From NCBI GenBank assembly GCA_003648455.1, contig QMPG01000056.1:1-12684 (forward strand): 12,684 bases of DNA. The letters are read 5' to 3'. The notes under the pieces are model-generated. The model worked only from the letters and a program-made list of their open reading frames with translations, made no database searches and was not told where the DNA came from. Below, piece after piece: positions 1 to 6,079 of the stretch. A program made the translations under genes and the position numbers. Each line of letters begins with the position of its first letter. The first letter of the stretch is position 1. This DNA comes from Bacteroidota bacterium (GTDB taxonomy: Bacteria; Bacteroidota; Bacteroidia; Bacteroidales; B39-G9).

Positions 1-127
1 ATAAACAATCTTTGCACCTAAAATTCTTCTAAATAACCCGTTATTAATTCATAATTTTATTCACAAATCTTATTCATTTCTGAATTTCTGTGTTTTATAT
101 TTTATATCGAACTCAGGTTAATAAGTT

Positions 128-568
128 TTAATTATTTAAACTCAATTTTTTTATTGCAAAATCTAATATTTCTTTATGGTCAAAAGCTAATTCTGGTAAA
201 TTATTCAACGTGTACCAAGCTACATTTTTTGCATCATCGCCTGCTTTAATATCTATATAGAGAGATTTGCTAAAACCATAAAAAGCAACCGATATTGTTC
301 GATGACGAGGGTCTCTGTCAATTGCATCGAATGCATATAATTGCTCTAAATCAATATTTCGTATGCCTGTTTCTTCATATAATTCACGAAGTGCAGCATT
401 TTTTAAGGTTTCATCCATATCGACAAATCCACCAGGGAAAGCCCAACTATTTTCAAATGGAGGATTGCCTCGTTGAATTAATAAAATTTTAATATCAGAA
501 TTATCTTTAAAAAAAATCAAACTGTCGACTGTTAATGCAGGTCGTGGGTATTTGTAGGTGAAAGACAT
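128..568 (-). CDS. Nudix hydrolase
   Basis: This 146-residue protein carries a complete Nudix box, GX5EX7REUXEEXGU, running from Gly47 (GGFVDMDE) through Glu53 and REL-YEE at 61-66 to Gly68-Ile69. The glutamates of the REUXEE part bind the divalent metal. Nudix enzymes cleave a nucleoside diphosphate linked to another group. The short single-domain architecture and the RDPRHRTISVAFYG stretch (residues 85-98) resemble ADP-ribose-pyrophosphatase-like and NrtR-like members, but the substrate cannot be decided from sequence. There is no signal peptide or membrane segment, so it should be cytoplasmic. The ATG is followed by a typical N-terminus (YKYPRPALTVD). No Shine-Dalgarno sequence precedes it; a 14-bp tandem repeat starts 10 bases upstream of the start codon. 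It is not closely linked to the next gene. The family call is firm and the exact reaction is open. Confidence 0.93.
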   Translation of the reverse strand: MSFTYKYPRPALTVDSLIFFKDNSDIKILLIQRGNPPFENSWAFPGGFVDMDETLKNAALRELYEETGIRNIDLEQLYAFDAIDRDPRHRTISVAFYGFSKSLYIDIKAGDDAKNVAWYTLNNLPELAFDHKEILDFAIKKLSLNN

Positions 569-577
569 TGGTAGATT

Positions 578-605
578 TTAGATTTATGATGTTAGATTTA
601 TGATT
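578..605. repeat. 14-bp tandem direct repeat upstream of the Nudix gene
   Basis: Two adjacent copies of TTAGATTTATGAT(G/T) lie at 578-591 and 592-605, with a partial third copy (GTAGATTT) at 571-578. They sit directly upstream of the minus-strand Nudix start codon, so they fall in its 5' untranslated or promoter region. This looks like a slippage-prone AT-rich tandem repeat. No function is evident. Confidence 0.75.
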
Positions 606-633
606 TTGAGTTCACTCCGAAAAATATTTTTCA

Positions 634-728
634 TCATTGCGAATAGCCTGACCGAAAATCAGAAATGTCGAAGCAATCCCTGTATGTTGATTGTCAACAG
701 ATTGCTTCGGGCTTCGCCCTCGCAATGA
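634..728. repeat. Nested palindromic intergenic repeat (REP/MITE-like)
   Basis: Three nested inverted repeats share one centre. The outer arms are TCATTGCGA (634-642) and TCGCAATGA (720-728). The middle arms are CGAAGCAATC (669-678) and GATTGCTTCG (700-709). The inner arms are TGTTGA (685-690) and TCAACA (694-699) around TTG. All arms pair perfectly. The GC content is clearly higher than the surrounding DNA. The structure resembles the dispersed extragenic palindromes seen in many bacterial genomes. It lies between the Nudix gene and the 39-residue ORF; both are transcribed on the minus strand, so it could also form a hairpin in the transcript. There is no long T tract, which makes a simple intrinsic terminator unlikely. 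Confidence 0.8.
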
Positions 729-768
729 CGGCTATGAGGTCTTTTCGTAGTAGATTCATAGATAAAAA

Positions 769-888
769 CTAATTATCTCTATCTTCAAAATTTTCGTTCT
801 TCTTATCATTCTCTTGCTTAAATATCAAGTAAATAAGAAGAATAATAACAACAACAAATAATACTTTTGGGATAAGGCTATAAGTCAT
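769..888 (-). CDS. Small one-pass membrane protein downstream of ybjQ
   Basis: A 39-codon ORF begins with ATG at 888, one base after the stop codon of the YbjQ-family gene, and ends with TAG at 769-771. The product has a hydrophobic segment at about residues 5-23 (LIPKVLFVVVIILLIYLIF) followed by a short charged tail rich in Lys, Asn, Glu and Asp (KQENDKKNENFEDRDN). This is the pattern of a small inner-membrane protein with one membrane span. The one-base spacing suggests co-translation with the upstream gene. No motif identifies a function. Against it, the ORF is short and AT-rich and has no clear ribosome binding site. The well-formed hydrophobic-then-charged layout and the tight spacing favour a real gene. 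Confidence 0.55.
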   Translation of the reverse strand: MTYSLIPKVLFVVVIILLIYLIFKQENDKKNENFEDRDN

Positions 889-889
889 A

Positions 890-1204
890 TTATTTAATTT
901 TTACTGCTGTTCCATATGCTAATATTTCTGAACATCCAGACATAACAGCTGAGGTAGTGAAACGAAGCTCAACAATTGCATCGGCGCCCAAACTTTTTGC
1001 ATCGTCAATCATTCTTTGAATTGATTGTTCGCGGGCATCAGCAAGAAGTTTTGTGTATTCAGAAATTTCACCGCCAACAATATTTTTTAAACCGGCGAAA
1101 ATATCTCGCGCTATATTTCGCGCTCTAACAGTACTGCCTCTAACCAAACCAATGGTTTCAACAATTTCTTTTCCTACAATTGAGTCTGAAGTTGTAATTA
1201 TCAT
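890..1204 (-). CDS. YbjQ-family (UPF0145) putative heavy-metal-binding domain protein
   Basis: The product is 104 residues, close to the roughly 105 residues usual for the family. It shows the family pattern throughout: an N-terminal MIITTSDSIVGKEI, the VRGSTVRARNIARD segment at about 22-35, a central helix with EYTKLLADAREQSIQRM at about 49-65, and the conserved GADAIVELRF strand at about 73-82. The domain is annotated as a putative heavy-metal-binding domain that assembles as a pentamer or larger ring, but its cellular role is poorly known. There is no signal peptide. A purine-rich AAAGGAT lies directly before the ATG, too close for an ideal Shine-Dalgarno. A near-palindrome, ATGTAAACGTTTATACAT (1219-1236), lies 14 bases upstream of the start and could be an operator. 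A 39-codon membrane-protein ORF follows after one base. Confidence 0.9.
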   Translation of the reverse strand: MIITTSDSIVGKEIVETIGLVRGSTVRARNIARDIFAGLKNIVGGEISEYTKLLADAREQSIQRMIDDAKSLGADAIVELRFTTSAVMSGCSEILAYGTAVKIK

Positions 1205-1218
1205 ATCCTTTAATTTAT

Positions 1219-1236
1219 ATGTAAACGTTTATACAT
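1219..1236. promoter_or_regulatory. Palindrome upstream of the ybjQ-like gene, possible operator
   Basis: The sequence ATGTAAACGTTTATACAT has a perfect AAACGTTT core (1223-1230). Its outer arms pair if one extra TA step is skipped on one side. It lies 14 to 32 bases upstream of the YbjQ-family start codon. Similar AAACGTTT-centred palindromes are bound by LacI-family regulators in other bacteria. No such regulator is in the window, so the role is a guess. Confidence 0.3.
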
Positions 1237-1322
1237 TGCGTTTTACTATTTGTCATTTTGTTTCACGTCATTAACTTCGTGTCATTTGGCTTCGCTGTCA
1301 TTTAGTTGTTAATAAAAAACAT

Positions 1323-1357
1323 TGACTATTAATGACTATTTCAATGACTATTAATAA
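1323..1357. repeat. Short degenerate TGACTATT repeats
   Basis: TGACTATTAAT occurs at 1323-1333 and 1345-1355, and the shorter TGACTATT occurs at 1333-1340, giving three copies of the core in 33 bases. Just upstream, GTCATT recurs four times with spacing of 14-16 bases (1252, 1267, 1281, 1297). The stretch lies between the NlpC/P60 gene and the YbjQ-family gene and contains no ORF. It looks like decayed tandem-repeat DNA. Confidence 0.6.
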
Positions 1358-1410
1358 CTGTTTAAAGTATAAATAAACTCAATTTACACCATGTGAAATA
1401 TAAAATTATT

Positions 1411-2196
1411 TTACACTATTTGTTTAATAACTCTTAATCTATGAGAATACTTTTTTGTTTCATTATTAAAAATTCCCTGATGGTCGAATAAATCAACCCT
1501 AACTTTGCCAGAAGCGTGAATAATTTTCTTATCATTCAAAACAATCCCAACATGAATAATATTTCCTTCCTCATCATCAAAAAAAGCTAAATCGCCGGGC
1601 AAAGATTTGTCGGCAAAAGTAATTGCTTTTCCCAATTCAACTTGTTGCGATGCATCTCTGGGTATTTTTATTCCGTTGAGCTTATATACTATTTGTGTTA
1701 AACCTGAACAATCAATACCAAAGGGAGAACGACCTCCCCACAGATATGGAGCATCAACATAATTTAATGCAGCATCGGTTATTGATGCGCGCATGTCATC
1801 TTCTTTTTTTTCAGAAATATCTCCATAAAAATAAAACTGCTCATCATCAATTTTAAATGACTTATCTACAGAGTTATAAAAGGGTAAATTACTTCCCGAT
1901 ACAATCATAAAAGGAGTTTCTTTTTTAGCTCGTTGAACAACATTTACTATCTCATGCGACACAAAACTAATTTCATTACTTAAACTCTCATAAACATTGG
2001 GAGTTATATAATAACACATTTTTTCGTCAATCCAGCCTTCATAATCATCATAAAAGAGATGAATAAAGCACCAGCCATTATTTTTTTCGAGCACTTTAAA
2101 ATGCTCACCAAATAAAATTTGTGTTACCATTTCACTTCTATGGTCGGGTTCACTCCTTACAGGAATTATACTTAAATATGCAATACCATATTCCAT
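1411..2196 (-). CDS. SH3b-NlpC/P60 family cell-wall peptidase (C40)
   Basis: This 261-residue protein has two parts. The N-terminal half (about 1-65) resembles a bacterial SH3 domain: VRSEPDHRSEMVTQILFGE, then a conserved GWCFI and a GWI. The C-terminal half (about 135-255) is an NlpC/P60 cysteine peptidase. It has the catalytic cysteine in DCSG (Cys163), the general-base histidine in HVGI (His215), a third polar residue in IIHASG (His227), and the family's YLWGGRSPFG and PGDLAFF segments. Related enzymes cut the gamma-D-glutamyl to diamino-acid bond of murein peptides. No signal peptide or lipobox is visible at this start, so the enzyme may act in the cytoplasm on recycled murein peptides, as YkfC-like enzymes do. 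A -7-like promoter box sits 21 bases upstream. The family call is firm and the location is inferred. Confidence 0.92.
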   Translation of the reverse strand: MEYGIAYLSIIPVRSEPDHRSEMVTQILFGEHFKVLEKNNGWCFIHLFYDDYEGWIDEKMCYYITPNVYESLSNEISFVSHEIVNVVQRAKKETPFMIVSGSNLPFYNSVDKSFKIDDEQFYFYGDISEKKEDDMRASITDAALNYVDAPYLWGGRSPFGIDCSGLTQIVYKLNGIKIPRDASQQVELGKAITFADKSLPGDLAFFDDEEGNIIHVGIVLNDKKIIHASGKVRVDLFDHQGIFNNETKKYSHRLRVIKQIV

Positions 2197-2216
2197 TTGT
2201 CGTTGCTTTTATATGT

Positions 2217-2224
2217 CAAATATA
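2217..2224 (-). promoter_or_regulatory. Candidate -7 box for the NlpC/P60 gene
   Basis: Read on the minus strand, the sequence is TATATTTG, an exact match to the Bacteroidota -7 consensus TAnnTTTG. It ends 20 bases before the ATG, which would leave a leader of about 13-15 bases. No clear -33 TTTG is seen at the usual distance, so the assignment rests on the -7 box alone. Confidence 0.45.
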
Positions 2225-2288
2225 AGAAAAATAATATATTATTTTACTGAAATAATCATGTAAGAATAAAATATATCAAAATTATTTA

Positions 2289-2296
2289 TAAATTTG
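2289..2296 (+). promoter_or_regulatory. Candidate -7 box for the 98-aa protein and phosphohydrolase genes
   Basis: TAAATTTG matches the Bacteroidota -7 consensus TAnnTTTG and lies 26 bases before the ATG at 2323. It would drive the plus-strand pair and makes 2197-2322 a divergent promoter region. No convincing -33 TTTG is visible. Confidence 0.45.
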
Positions 2297-2322
2297 TTTG
2301 GAGTAAATAAGAATTTCAGATT

Positions 2323-2619
2323 ATGAAAAAACTTGTAATTAGAAACAGTTTACTATTTGTAGCTTTTATCATAATTAACTTTATTTTAATAATTTTAGAA
2401 AAAAAATTAAAAGAAAGCACTTCTGAACTTCTCGCAATTATTTTGTTTATTTCCTTATTTGTCGGTTTAGTAATTGCTAACTTTAATTTTTATATAAATG
2501 TTAACCCCAAATCAAAACGCCTCTTTTTAACATGTTTAATAATTTGTGCTATTTTTGTTTTTAGTTGGGTTATTGTATATTTTTTAAATTGGTATATTAT
2601 TTACCCAATAATTAATTGA
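2323..2619 (+). CDS. Unrecognised small membrane protein
   Basis: I do not recognise this 98-residue protein. It has three predicted membrane segments, at about residues 8-26, 33-54 and 67-90. Lysine-rich stretches between them (EKKLKES at about 26-32, NPKSKR at about 61-66) should lie on the cytoplasmic side. It is the first gene of a plus-strand pair. Its stop is 53 bases before the most likely ATG of the 7TMR-HD phosphohydrolase, so the two are probably co-transcribed. There are no cysteine motifs, catalytic residues or signal-peptide cleavage site. The codon use and base composition match the neighbours. Coding is supported by the clean start behind a -7-like promoter and by the regular hydrophobic pattern. 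Confidence 0.72.
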   Translation: MKKLVIRNSLLFVAFIIINFILIILEKKLKESTSELLAIILFISLFVGLVIANFNFYINVNPKSKRLFLTCLIICAIFVFSWVIVYFLNWYIIYPIIN

Positions 2620-2672
2620 TAAAACAAACACACAATACTGAAAAAAAAATTTTAACTCTTAAAAAATTAATC

Positions 2673-4787
2673 ATGACAAAATTTTTCAGCAGCATAAAAA
2701 AATATACCAACTTAGCTTTTAAAACATTACTTTTCATAATAACGGTAATAATAATTCTTTTCTTATTCCCGTCTCAAGGAAAATTTCGTTATGAGTTTCA
2801 AAAAGGATCTCCCTGGAAACACCAAAACCTGATTGCTCCCTTTAATTTTGCAATACAAAAGTCTGATAAAGAAATATCGGCAGAAAAAGACAGCATTATT
2901 AATAACTTTAAACCTTATTTTAAATTCGACAATAAAATTCAGAAATCTCAACTCAATTTGTTTCACAAAAATTTTAATAATAATTGGGGAAATTATAAAC
3001 ATAAGAATATACCAAAACACAAATTAAAAATTTTTAAAACAGAGAGTTTAAATTATTGCGACAGCATTTTGAATAATATTTATAATAATGGTGTTGTTCA
3101 GTTTTCTGAAATTTTGAAACAAACAAAAAAAGGTTCGTCAATTATAGTTGTTAAAAATAATGTTGCCGAAGAACGTGACATATCAAAAGTTTTTACTCCC
3201 AAAATCTCATACAAGTACTTAAAACAAGACATTTCCGAAAAATTTAAAAACAGTAAAAATTCATCTGAAAAAATTGATTTTCTTAACTCATTAAAACTAT
3301 ACGAATATGTTGTTCCAAACTTATTTTATGATGAGAAGACTTCAAACAAAATAAAACAAAACTTAATTAATGACCTTTCACTCACTAAAGGTATGGTGCA
3401 AGCCGGTGAGTTAATTGTTACAAAAGGTGAAATTATTAATTCCAAAAAATTCTTAATTTTAAAATCATTAAAATCTGAATACGAAAAATCATTAGGCTCA
3501 TCAACAAACTATCATTTTATTTTGCTTGGGCAAATCATACTAATATTTACATCTGTATTAGTTTTGTTTCTGTTTCTTTACAATTTTAGAAAAGAAATAC
3601 TCCGACACAACATTAAAACCACATTCATTCTCTTACTTGTACTGCTAATGGTGTTTGCATCATCAATGATACTAAAATCTGATACTATTAGCCTTAATAT
3701 TATTCCTTTTGCAATATTGCCAATAATAATAAGCACTTTTTACGACGACAGACTTGCATTGTTTATTCACACAATTACAATATTATTGATTGGTTTTATT
3801 GTTCCAAATGGTTTTGAATTTGTTTTCTTGCAATTTATTGCCGGTATTGTTGCTATTTTCAGCTTATCGCAAATTCATCGACGAGGTCAGTTATTTCTTT
3901 CATCAATTTTAGTTATCATTTCATATTGTATTGTTTATTTTGGTATGGCAATTATTCAGGAAGGAAATATTCACGAAATAAATTTATATAATTTTGCATG
4001 GTTTACAGGCAATGGTTTACTATTATTATCGGCTTACCCATTAATTTATTTGTTTGAAAAAATGTTCGGATTTTTATCAGACATAAGTTTAATGGAATTA
4101 TCAGACACTAACAATCAATTATTGCGTGAATTAGCCGAAAAAGCACCGGGTAGTTTTCAACACTCTCTTCAAGTTGCCAGTTTAGCCGAAGAAGCAATTT
4201 TTAAACTTGGAGGAAATCCTCTTCTTGTAAGAACAGGCGCTCTGTATCATGATATTGGGAAATCGCTTAACCCTGAATATTTTACCGAAAATCAAATTGC
4301 AGGAACTAACCCTCACGATAAGTTAAGCTTTGAAAAAAGTGCCGAAATAATAATTGGACATGTTACCAAAGGCGTTGAACTGGCAAAAAAGAATAAACTA
4401 CCTCATCAAATTATTTCGTTTATTGAAACCCATCATGGAACAACACAAGCTAAATATTTTTATCGCTCGTTTGTTAACAAATATCCCGACAAAGAAGTAG
4501 ATGTAAAAAAATATACTTATCCCGGTCCTGCTCCTTTCTCAAAAGAAACAGCAGTATTAATGATGGCTGATTCTGTTGAAGCTGCATCAAGAAGTTTAAA
4601 AGTTTATACTGATAAAACAATTAACGATATTATTGATACAATTATTGATTCTCAAATAAGTGAAGGACAGTTAAACAATGTAGAATTTACTTTTAAAGAT
4701 ATAACTACTATTAAAAACATTTTTAAAAATAAAATTAAAAATATTTATCATACACGTATTGAATATCCTGAAGAGAATAATACCTAA
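2673..4787 (+). CDS. 7TMR-HD family phosphohydrolase (PgpH/YqfF-like), probable c-di-AMP phosphodiesterase
   Basis: The protein has 704 residues from the ATG at 2673. A longer reading from a TTG at 2616 is possible, but it overlaps the upstream stop and adds only a charged, unconserved stretch. Domains in order are: an N-terminal membrane anchor (about 17-34); an external 7TMR-HDED-type domain (about 40-275) starting with the family's SPWKHQNLIAPFNFAI; a seven-helix membrane block (about 282-465); and a cytoplasmic HD domain. The HD domain holds the metal ligands: His497 in FQHSLQVA, the HDIGK motif (His526-Asp527), His563 in GHVTKG, the His587-His588 pair in ETHHG, and Asp633 in MMADSVEAASRS. 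In Listeria, PgpH of this architecture hydrolyses cyclic-di-AMP to pApA. By homology this enzyme would lower cyclic-di-AMP, which acts in osmotic and cell-wall control. No ligand is missing. The exact substrate is inferred. Confidence 0.92.
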   Translation: MTKFFSSIKKYTNLAFKTLLFIITVIIILFLFPSQGKFRYEFQKGSPWKHQNLIAPFNFAIQKSDKEISAEKDSIINNFKPYFKFDNKIQKSQLNLFHKNFNNNWGNYKHKNIPKHKLKIFKTESLNYCDSILNNIYNNGVVQFSEILKQTKKGSSIIVVKNNVAEERDISKVFTPKISYKYLKQDISEKFKNSKNSSEKIDFLNSLKLYEYVVPNLFYDEKTSNKIKQNLINDLSLTKGMVQAGELIVTKGEIINSKKFLILKSLKSEYEKSLGSSTNYHFILLGQIILIFTSVLVLFLFLYNFRKEILRHNIKTTFILLLVLLMVFASSMILKSDTISLNIIPFAILPIIISTFYDDRLALFIHTITILLIGFIVPNGFEFVFLQFIAGIVAIFSLSQIHRRGQLFLSSILVIISYCIVYFGMAIIQEGNIHEINLYNFAWFTGNGLLLLSAYPLIYLFEKMFGFLSDISLMELSDTNNQLLRELAEKAPGSFQHSLQVASLAEEAIFKLGGNPLLVRTGALYHDIGKSLNPEYFTENQIAGTNPHDKLSFEKSAEIIIGHVTKGVELAKKNKLPHQIISFIETHHGTTQAKYFYRSFVNKYPDKEVDVKKYTYPGPAPFSKETAVLMMADSVEAASRSLKVYTDKTINDIIDTIIDSQISEGQLNNVEFTFKDITTIKNIFKNKIKNIYHTRIEYPEENNT

Positions 4788-4855
4788 ATTGATAAATTGT
4801 TATATTTTGGTGAAGAATTTTGGATGGTTACGGTAACTTTGTTTAAGAAAATATA

Positions 4856-4878
4856 TGGCGTAGTCAGAGACTACACCA
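4856..4878. repeat. Short perfect-stem hairpin
   Basis: GTAGTC (4860-4865) and GACTAC (4869-4874) pair around AGA. The stem extends outward with TGG and CCA after one mismatch, giving a 10-bp arm. It lies 69 bases downstream of the phosphohydrolase stop codon. It lacks a T tract, so it is either a dispersed repeat or a weak, factor-assisted transcript end. Confidence 0.55.
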
Positions 4879-4975
4879 AGTGAAGGTTAAAAAATTATTT
4901 CAGTTTTTAGAAGTAGCAAATTGCCTGAAAGTCAAAAATACTTATTCAAATACACTTATTGATACTACTATATTT

Positions 4976-5233
4976 TTAAACTTTAATAAACGAGAATGGT
5001 TTTAAATTCTTAATTTGAAAAATATGTTTTTCTGATATATCAACATTTAAATAATGACTATCTGGTTCAATAGAAAAAAAATCCTTCGATAGATAAATCT
5101 TGAGGGACATTCTTGAACTCTTTAAATTTAATTAATAATGCATCCATTTTATTAACATGTTTTTTTCTATAACAATTAATTCTTCTGTGTTTATGTCTTG
5201 GTAATACATAAAATTATTCAAACTACTTTTCAT
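4976..5233 (-). pseudogene. Gene remnant with two homopolymer frameshifts, product unknown
   Basis: Three minus-strand reading frames join into one coherent protein of about 85 residues if two single-base indels are corrected. Frame one starts at ATG 5233 (MKSSLNNFMYYQDINTEELI) and breaks at a run of seven A (plus-strand T at 5160-5166), where one more A restores frame. Frame two reads KKHVNKMDALLIKFKEFK, then NVPQDLSIEGFF, and breaks at a run of eight T (plus-strand A at 5074-5081), where one fewer T restores frame. Frame three reads SIEPDSHYLNVDISEKHIF and ends with TAA at 4976-4978. The joined text is hydrophilic with normal amino-acid use, as expected of a soluble protein. Frame one is also open further upstream, so the true start is uncertain. 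I do not recognise the family. Sequencing error is possible, but the long intact genes nearby with equal homopolymer content argue for real decay. Confidence 0.55.
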
Positions 5234-5267
5234 AATAAACTTTTTAATTAAATATTTAATCCACTTT

Positions 5268-5299
5268 ATTCATGCAAAAACGAAGTGAATTGCATGAAT
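5268..5299. repeat. 10-bp perfect inverted repeat
   Basis: ATTCATGCAA (5268-5277) and TTGCATGAAT (5290-5299) pair perfectly around a 12-base loop. Outside these arms, TCCACT and AGTGGGA also match in opposite orientation, giving a nested palindrome like the element at 634-728 in layout though not in sequence. There is no T tract. It is probably an extragenic repeat. Confidence 0.65.
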
Positions 5300-5332
5300 T
5301 AGCGATGGATAGTGGGAAGTAAAGCGGGAATC

Positions 5333-5420
5333 CACCCTAATATTAAATTGCCCCTTTTGCTTGAGCTAACAAATAATCTTTGGTTTTGCTTATTTGAAGA
5401 GATTAGAGTTGGTTGGGGTG
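5333..5420. repeat. Possible small non-coding repeat element with CACCC ends
   Basis: The segment begins with CACCCTAAT and ends with GGTTGGGGTG, so its ends are imperfect inverted repeats (CACCCTAA against CACCCCAA). Inside, CAAATAA (5370-5376) pairs with TTATTTG (5390-5396), and TTTTGCTT occurs twice (5355-5362 and 5385-5392). It contains no ORF. Its left end follows a GCGGGAATC stretch that is more GC-rich than its surroundings. This looks like a small decayed repeat or MITE, but copies elsewhere would be needed to say so. Confidence 0.4.
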
Positions 5421-5453
5421 AAAAAAAGCTTATTCAAAAATATGAATAAGCTT
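5420..5453 (-). terminator. Intrinsic terminator of the rnf operon
   Basis: On the minus strand, AAGCTTATTCA and TGAATAAGCTT form a perfect 11-bp stem (plus positions 5443-5453 and 5426-5436) with a six-base loop. A run of seven T counting the end of the stem follows. It lies 26 bases past the rnfA stop codon. The stem and T tract make a standard rho-independent terminator. With fewer flanking T on the other strand, its main direction is the rnf operon. Confidence 0.85.
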
Positions 5454-5478
5454 ATCTATAAATAAATTAAATACTAAT

Positions 5479-6051
5479 CTATACAATACCTGTAAATCCC
5501 ATAAATGCCATTGCCATTATACCTGCAACAATCAAAGCAATTGGTGTACCTTTCATTCCTTTAGGAACACCCACTAAATCAAGATGCTCGCGAATACCGG
5601 AAAAAGTAATTAATGATAGTCCGTAACCAATTGAAGTTGCAATTGCAAAAACAACACTCTCCATCAAATTAAAATCCTTTTGAATAACTAAAATAGCAAC
5701 ACCAAGCACAGCACAGTTTGTTGTAATTAACGGCAAAAAAATACCAAGAGCTTGATACAATGCCGGACTAACTTTTTTTAATATTATCTCAACCATTTGA
5801 ACCAATCCTGCAATAACTAAAATAAAAGTTATTGTTTGCATAAACTCAATATGAAGAGGATTTAAAACAAAATATTGCAATAAATAGGTTACAATTGTTG
5901 CCAATGTCATAACAAACATAATTGCACCTGCCATTCCGACTGAAGTTGATATTTTTTTAGAAACACCAAGGAATGGACAAATACCAAGAAATTGGTTTAA
6001 TACAATATTATGAACAAATATTGCCGATATAATAATTATAATATAACTCAT
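5479..6051 (-). CDS. rnfA: Rnf complex subunit RnfA
   Basis: This 190-residue integral membrane protein belongs to the RnfA/NqrE family and has six predicted membrane helices. It has the conserved half-site NQFLGICPFLGVSKK with Cys25, and the second cysteine in ITTNCAVLGVA (Cys113). In Rnf and Nqr these cysteines come from RnfA and RnfE together and hold an iron-sulfur centre inside the membrane that passes electrons across it. RnfA and RnfE are homologous and insert with opposite topology. It is the last gene of the operon, 28 bases after rnfE, and is followed by the terminator. No Shine-Dalgarno is seen. The length is normal and no residue is missing. RnfA is preferred over NqrE because the operon encodes RnfB and RnfC. 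Confidence 0.96.
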   Translation of the reverse strand: MSYIIIIISAIFVHNIVLNQFLGICPFLGVSKKISTSVGMAGAIMFVMTLATIVTYLLQYFVLNPLHIEFMQTITFILVIAGLVQMVEIILKKVSPALYQALGIFLPLITTNCAVLGVAILVIQKDFNLMESVVFAIATSIGYGLSLITFSGIREHLDLVGVPKGMKGTPIALIVAGIMAMAFMGFTGIV

Positions 6052-6079
6052 GATAAAATATTTTTAATTATTTTAATAT

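Larger units (their letters stand above)
4788..5478. other. 691-base stretch without an intact gene
   Basis: No intact gene is visible on either strand. In order it holds a small hairpin (4856-4878), plain AT-rich DNA, a frame-broken minus-strand gene remnant (4976-5233), two palindromic elements (5268-5299 and 5333-5420), and the terminator of the rnf operon (5420-5453). The genes on both sides converge here. The density of repeats and the decayed ORF suggest an old insertion site. Confidence 0.7.

Noticed and set aside
1..127. End or start of another gene at the left edge
   Set aside because: Short open stretches exist on the minus strand toward the edge, but none has a start codon or recognisable text, so nothing is claimed.
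1252..1357. CRISPR-like array
   Set aside because: The repeated units are only 6-11 bases, unevenly spaced and degenerate. There are no spacer-length intervals and no cas genes.
2616..2672. N-terminal extension of the 7TMR-HD phosphohydrolase from a TTG start
   Set aside because: It begins inside the stop of the upstream gene, uses a TTG codon, and adds a charged stretch unlike the family. The ATG at 2673 gives the normal N-terminus directly before the first membrane anchor.
2763..3027. Two ORFs overlapping the start of the phosphohydrolase
   Set aside because: They are shadows in other frames of a well-supported coding region and show no family features.
4856..4878. Intrinsic terminator of the phosphohydrolase gene
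   Set aside because: The hairpin is good but no T tract follows it on either strand, and it is 69 bases from the stop codon.
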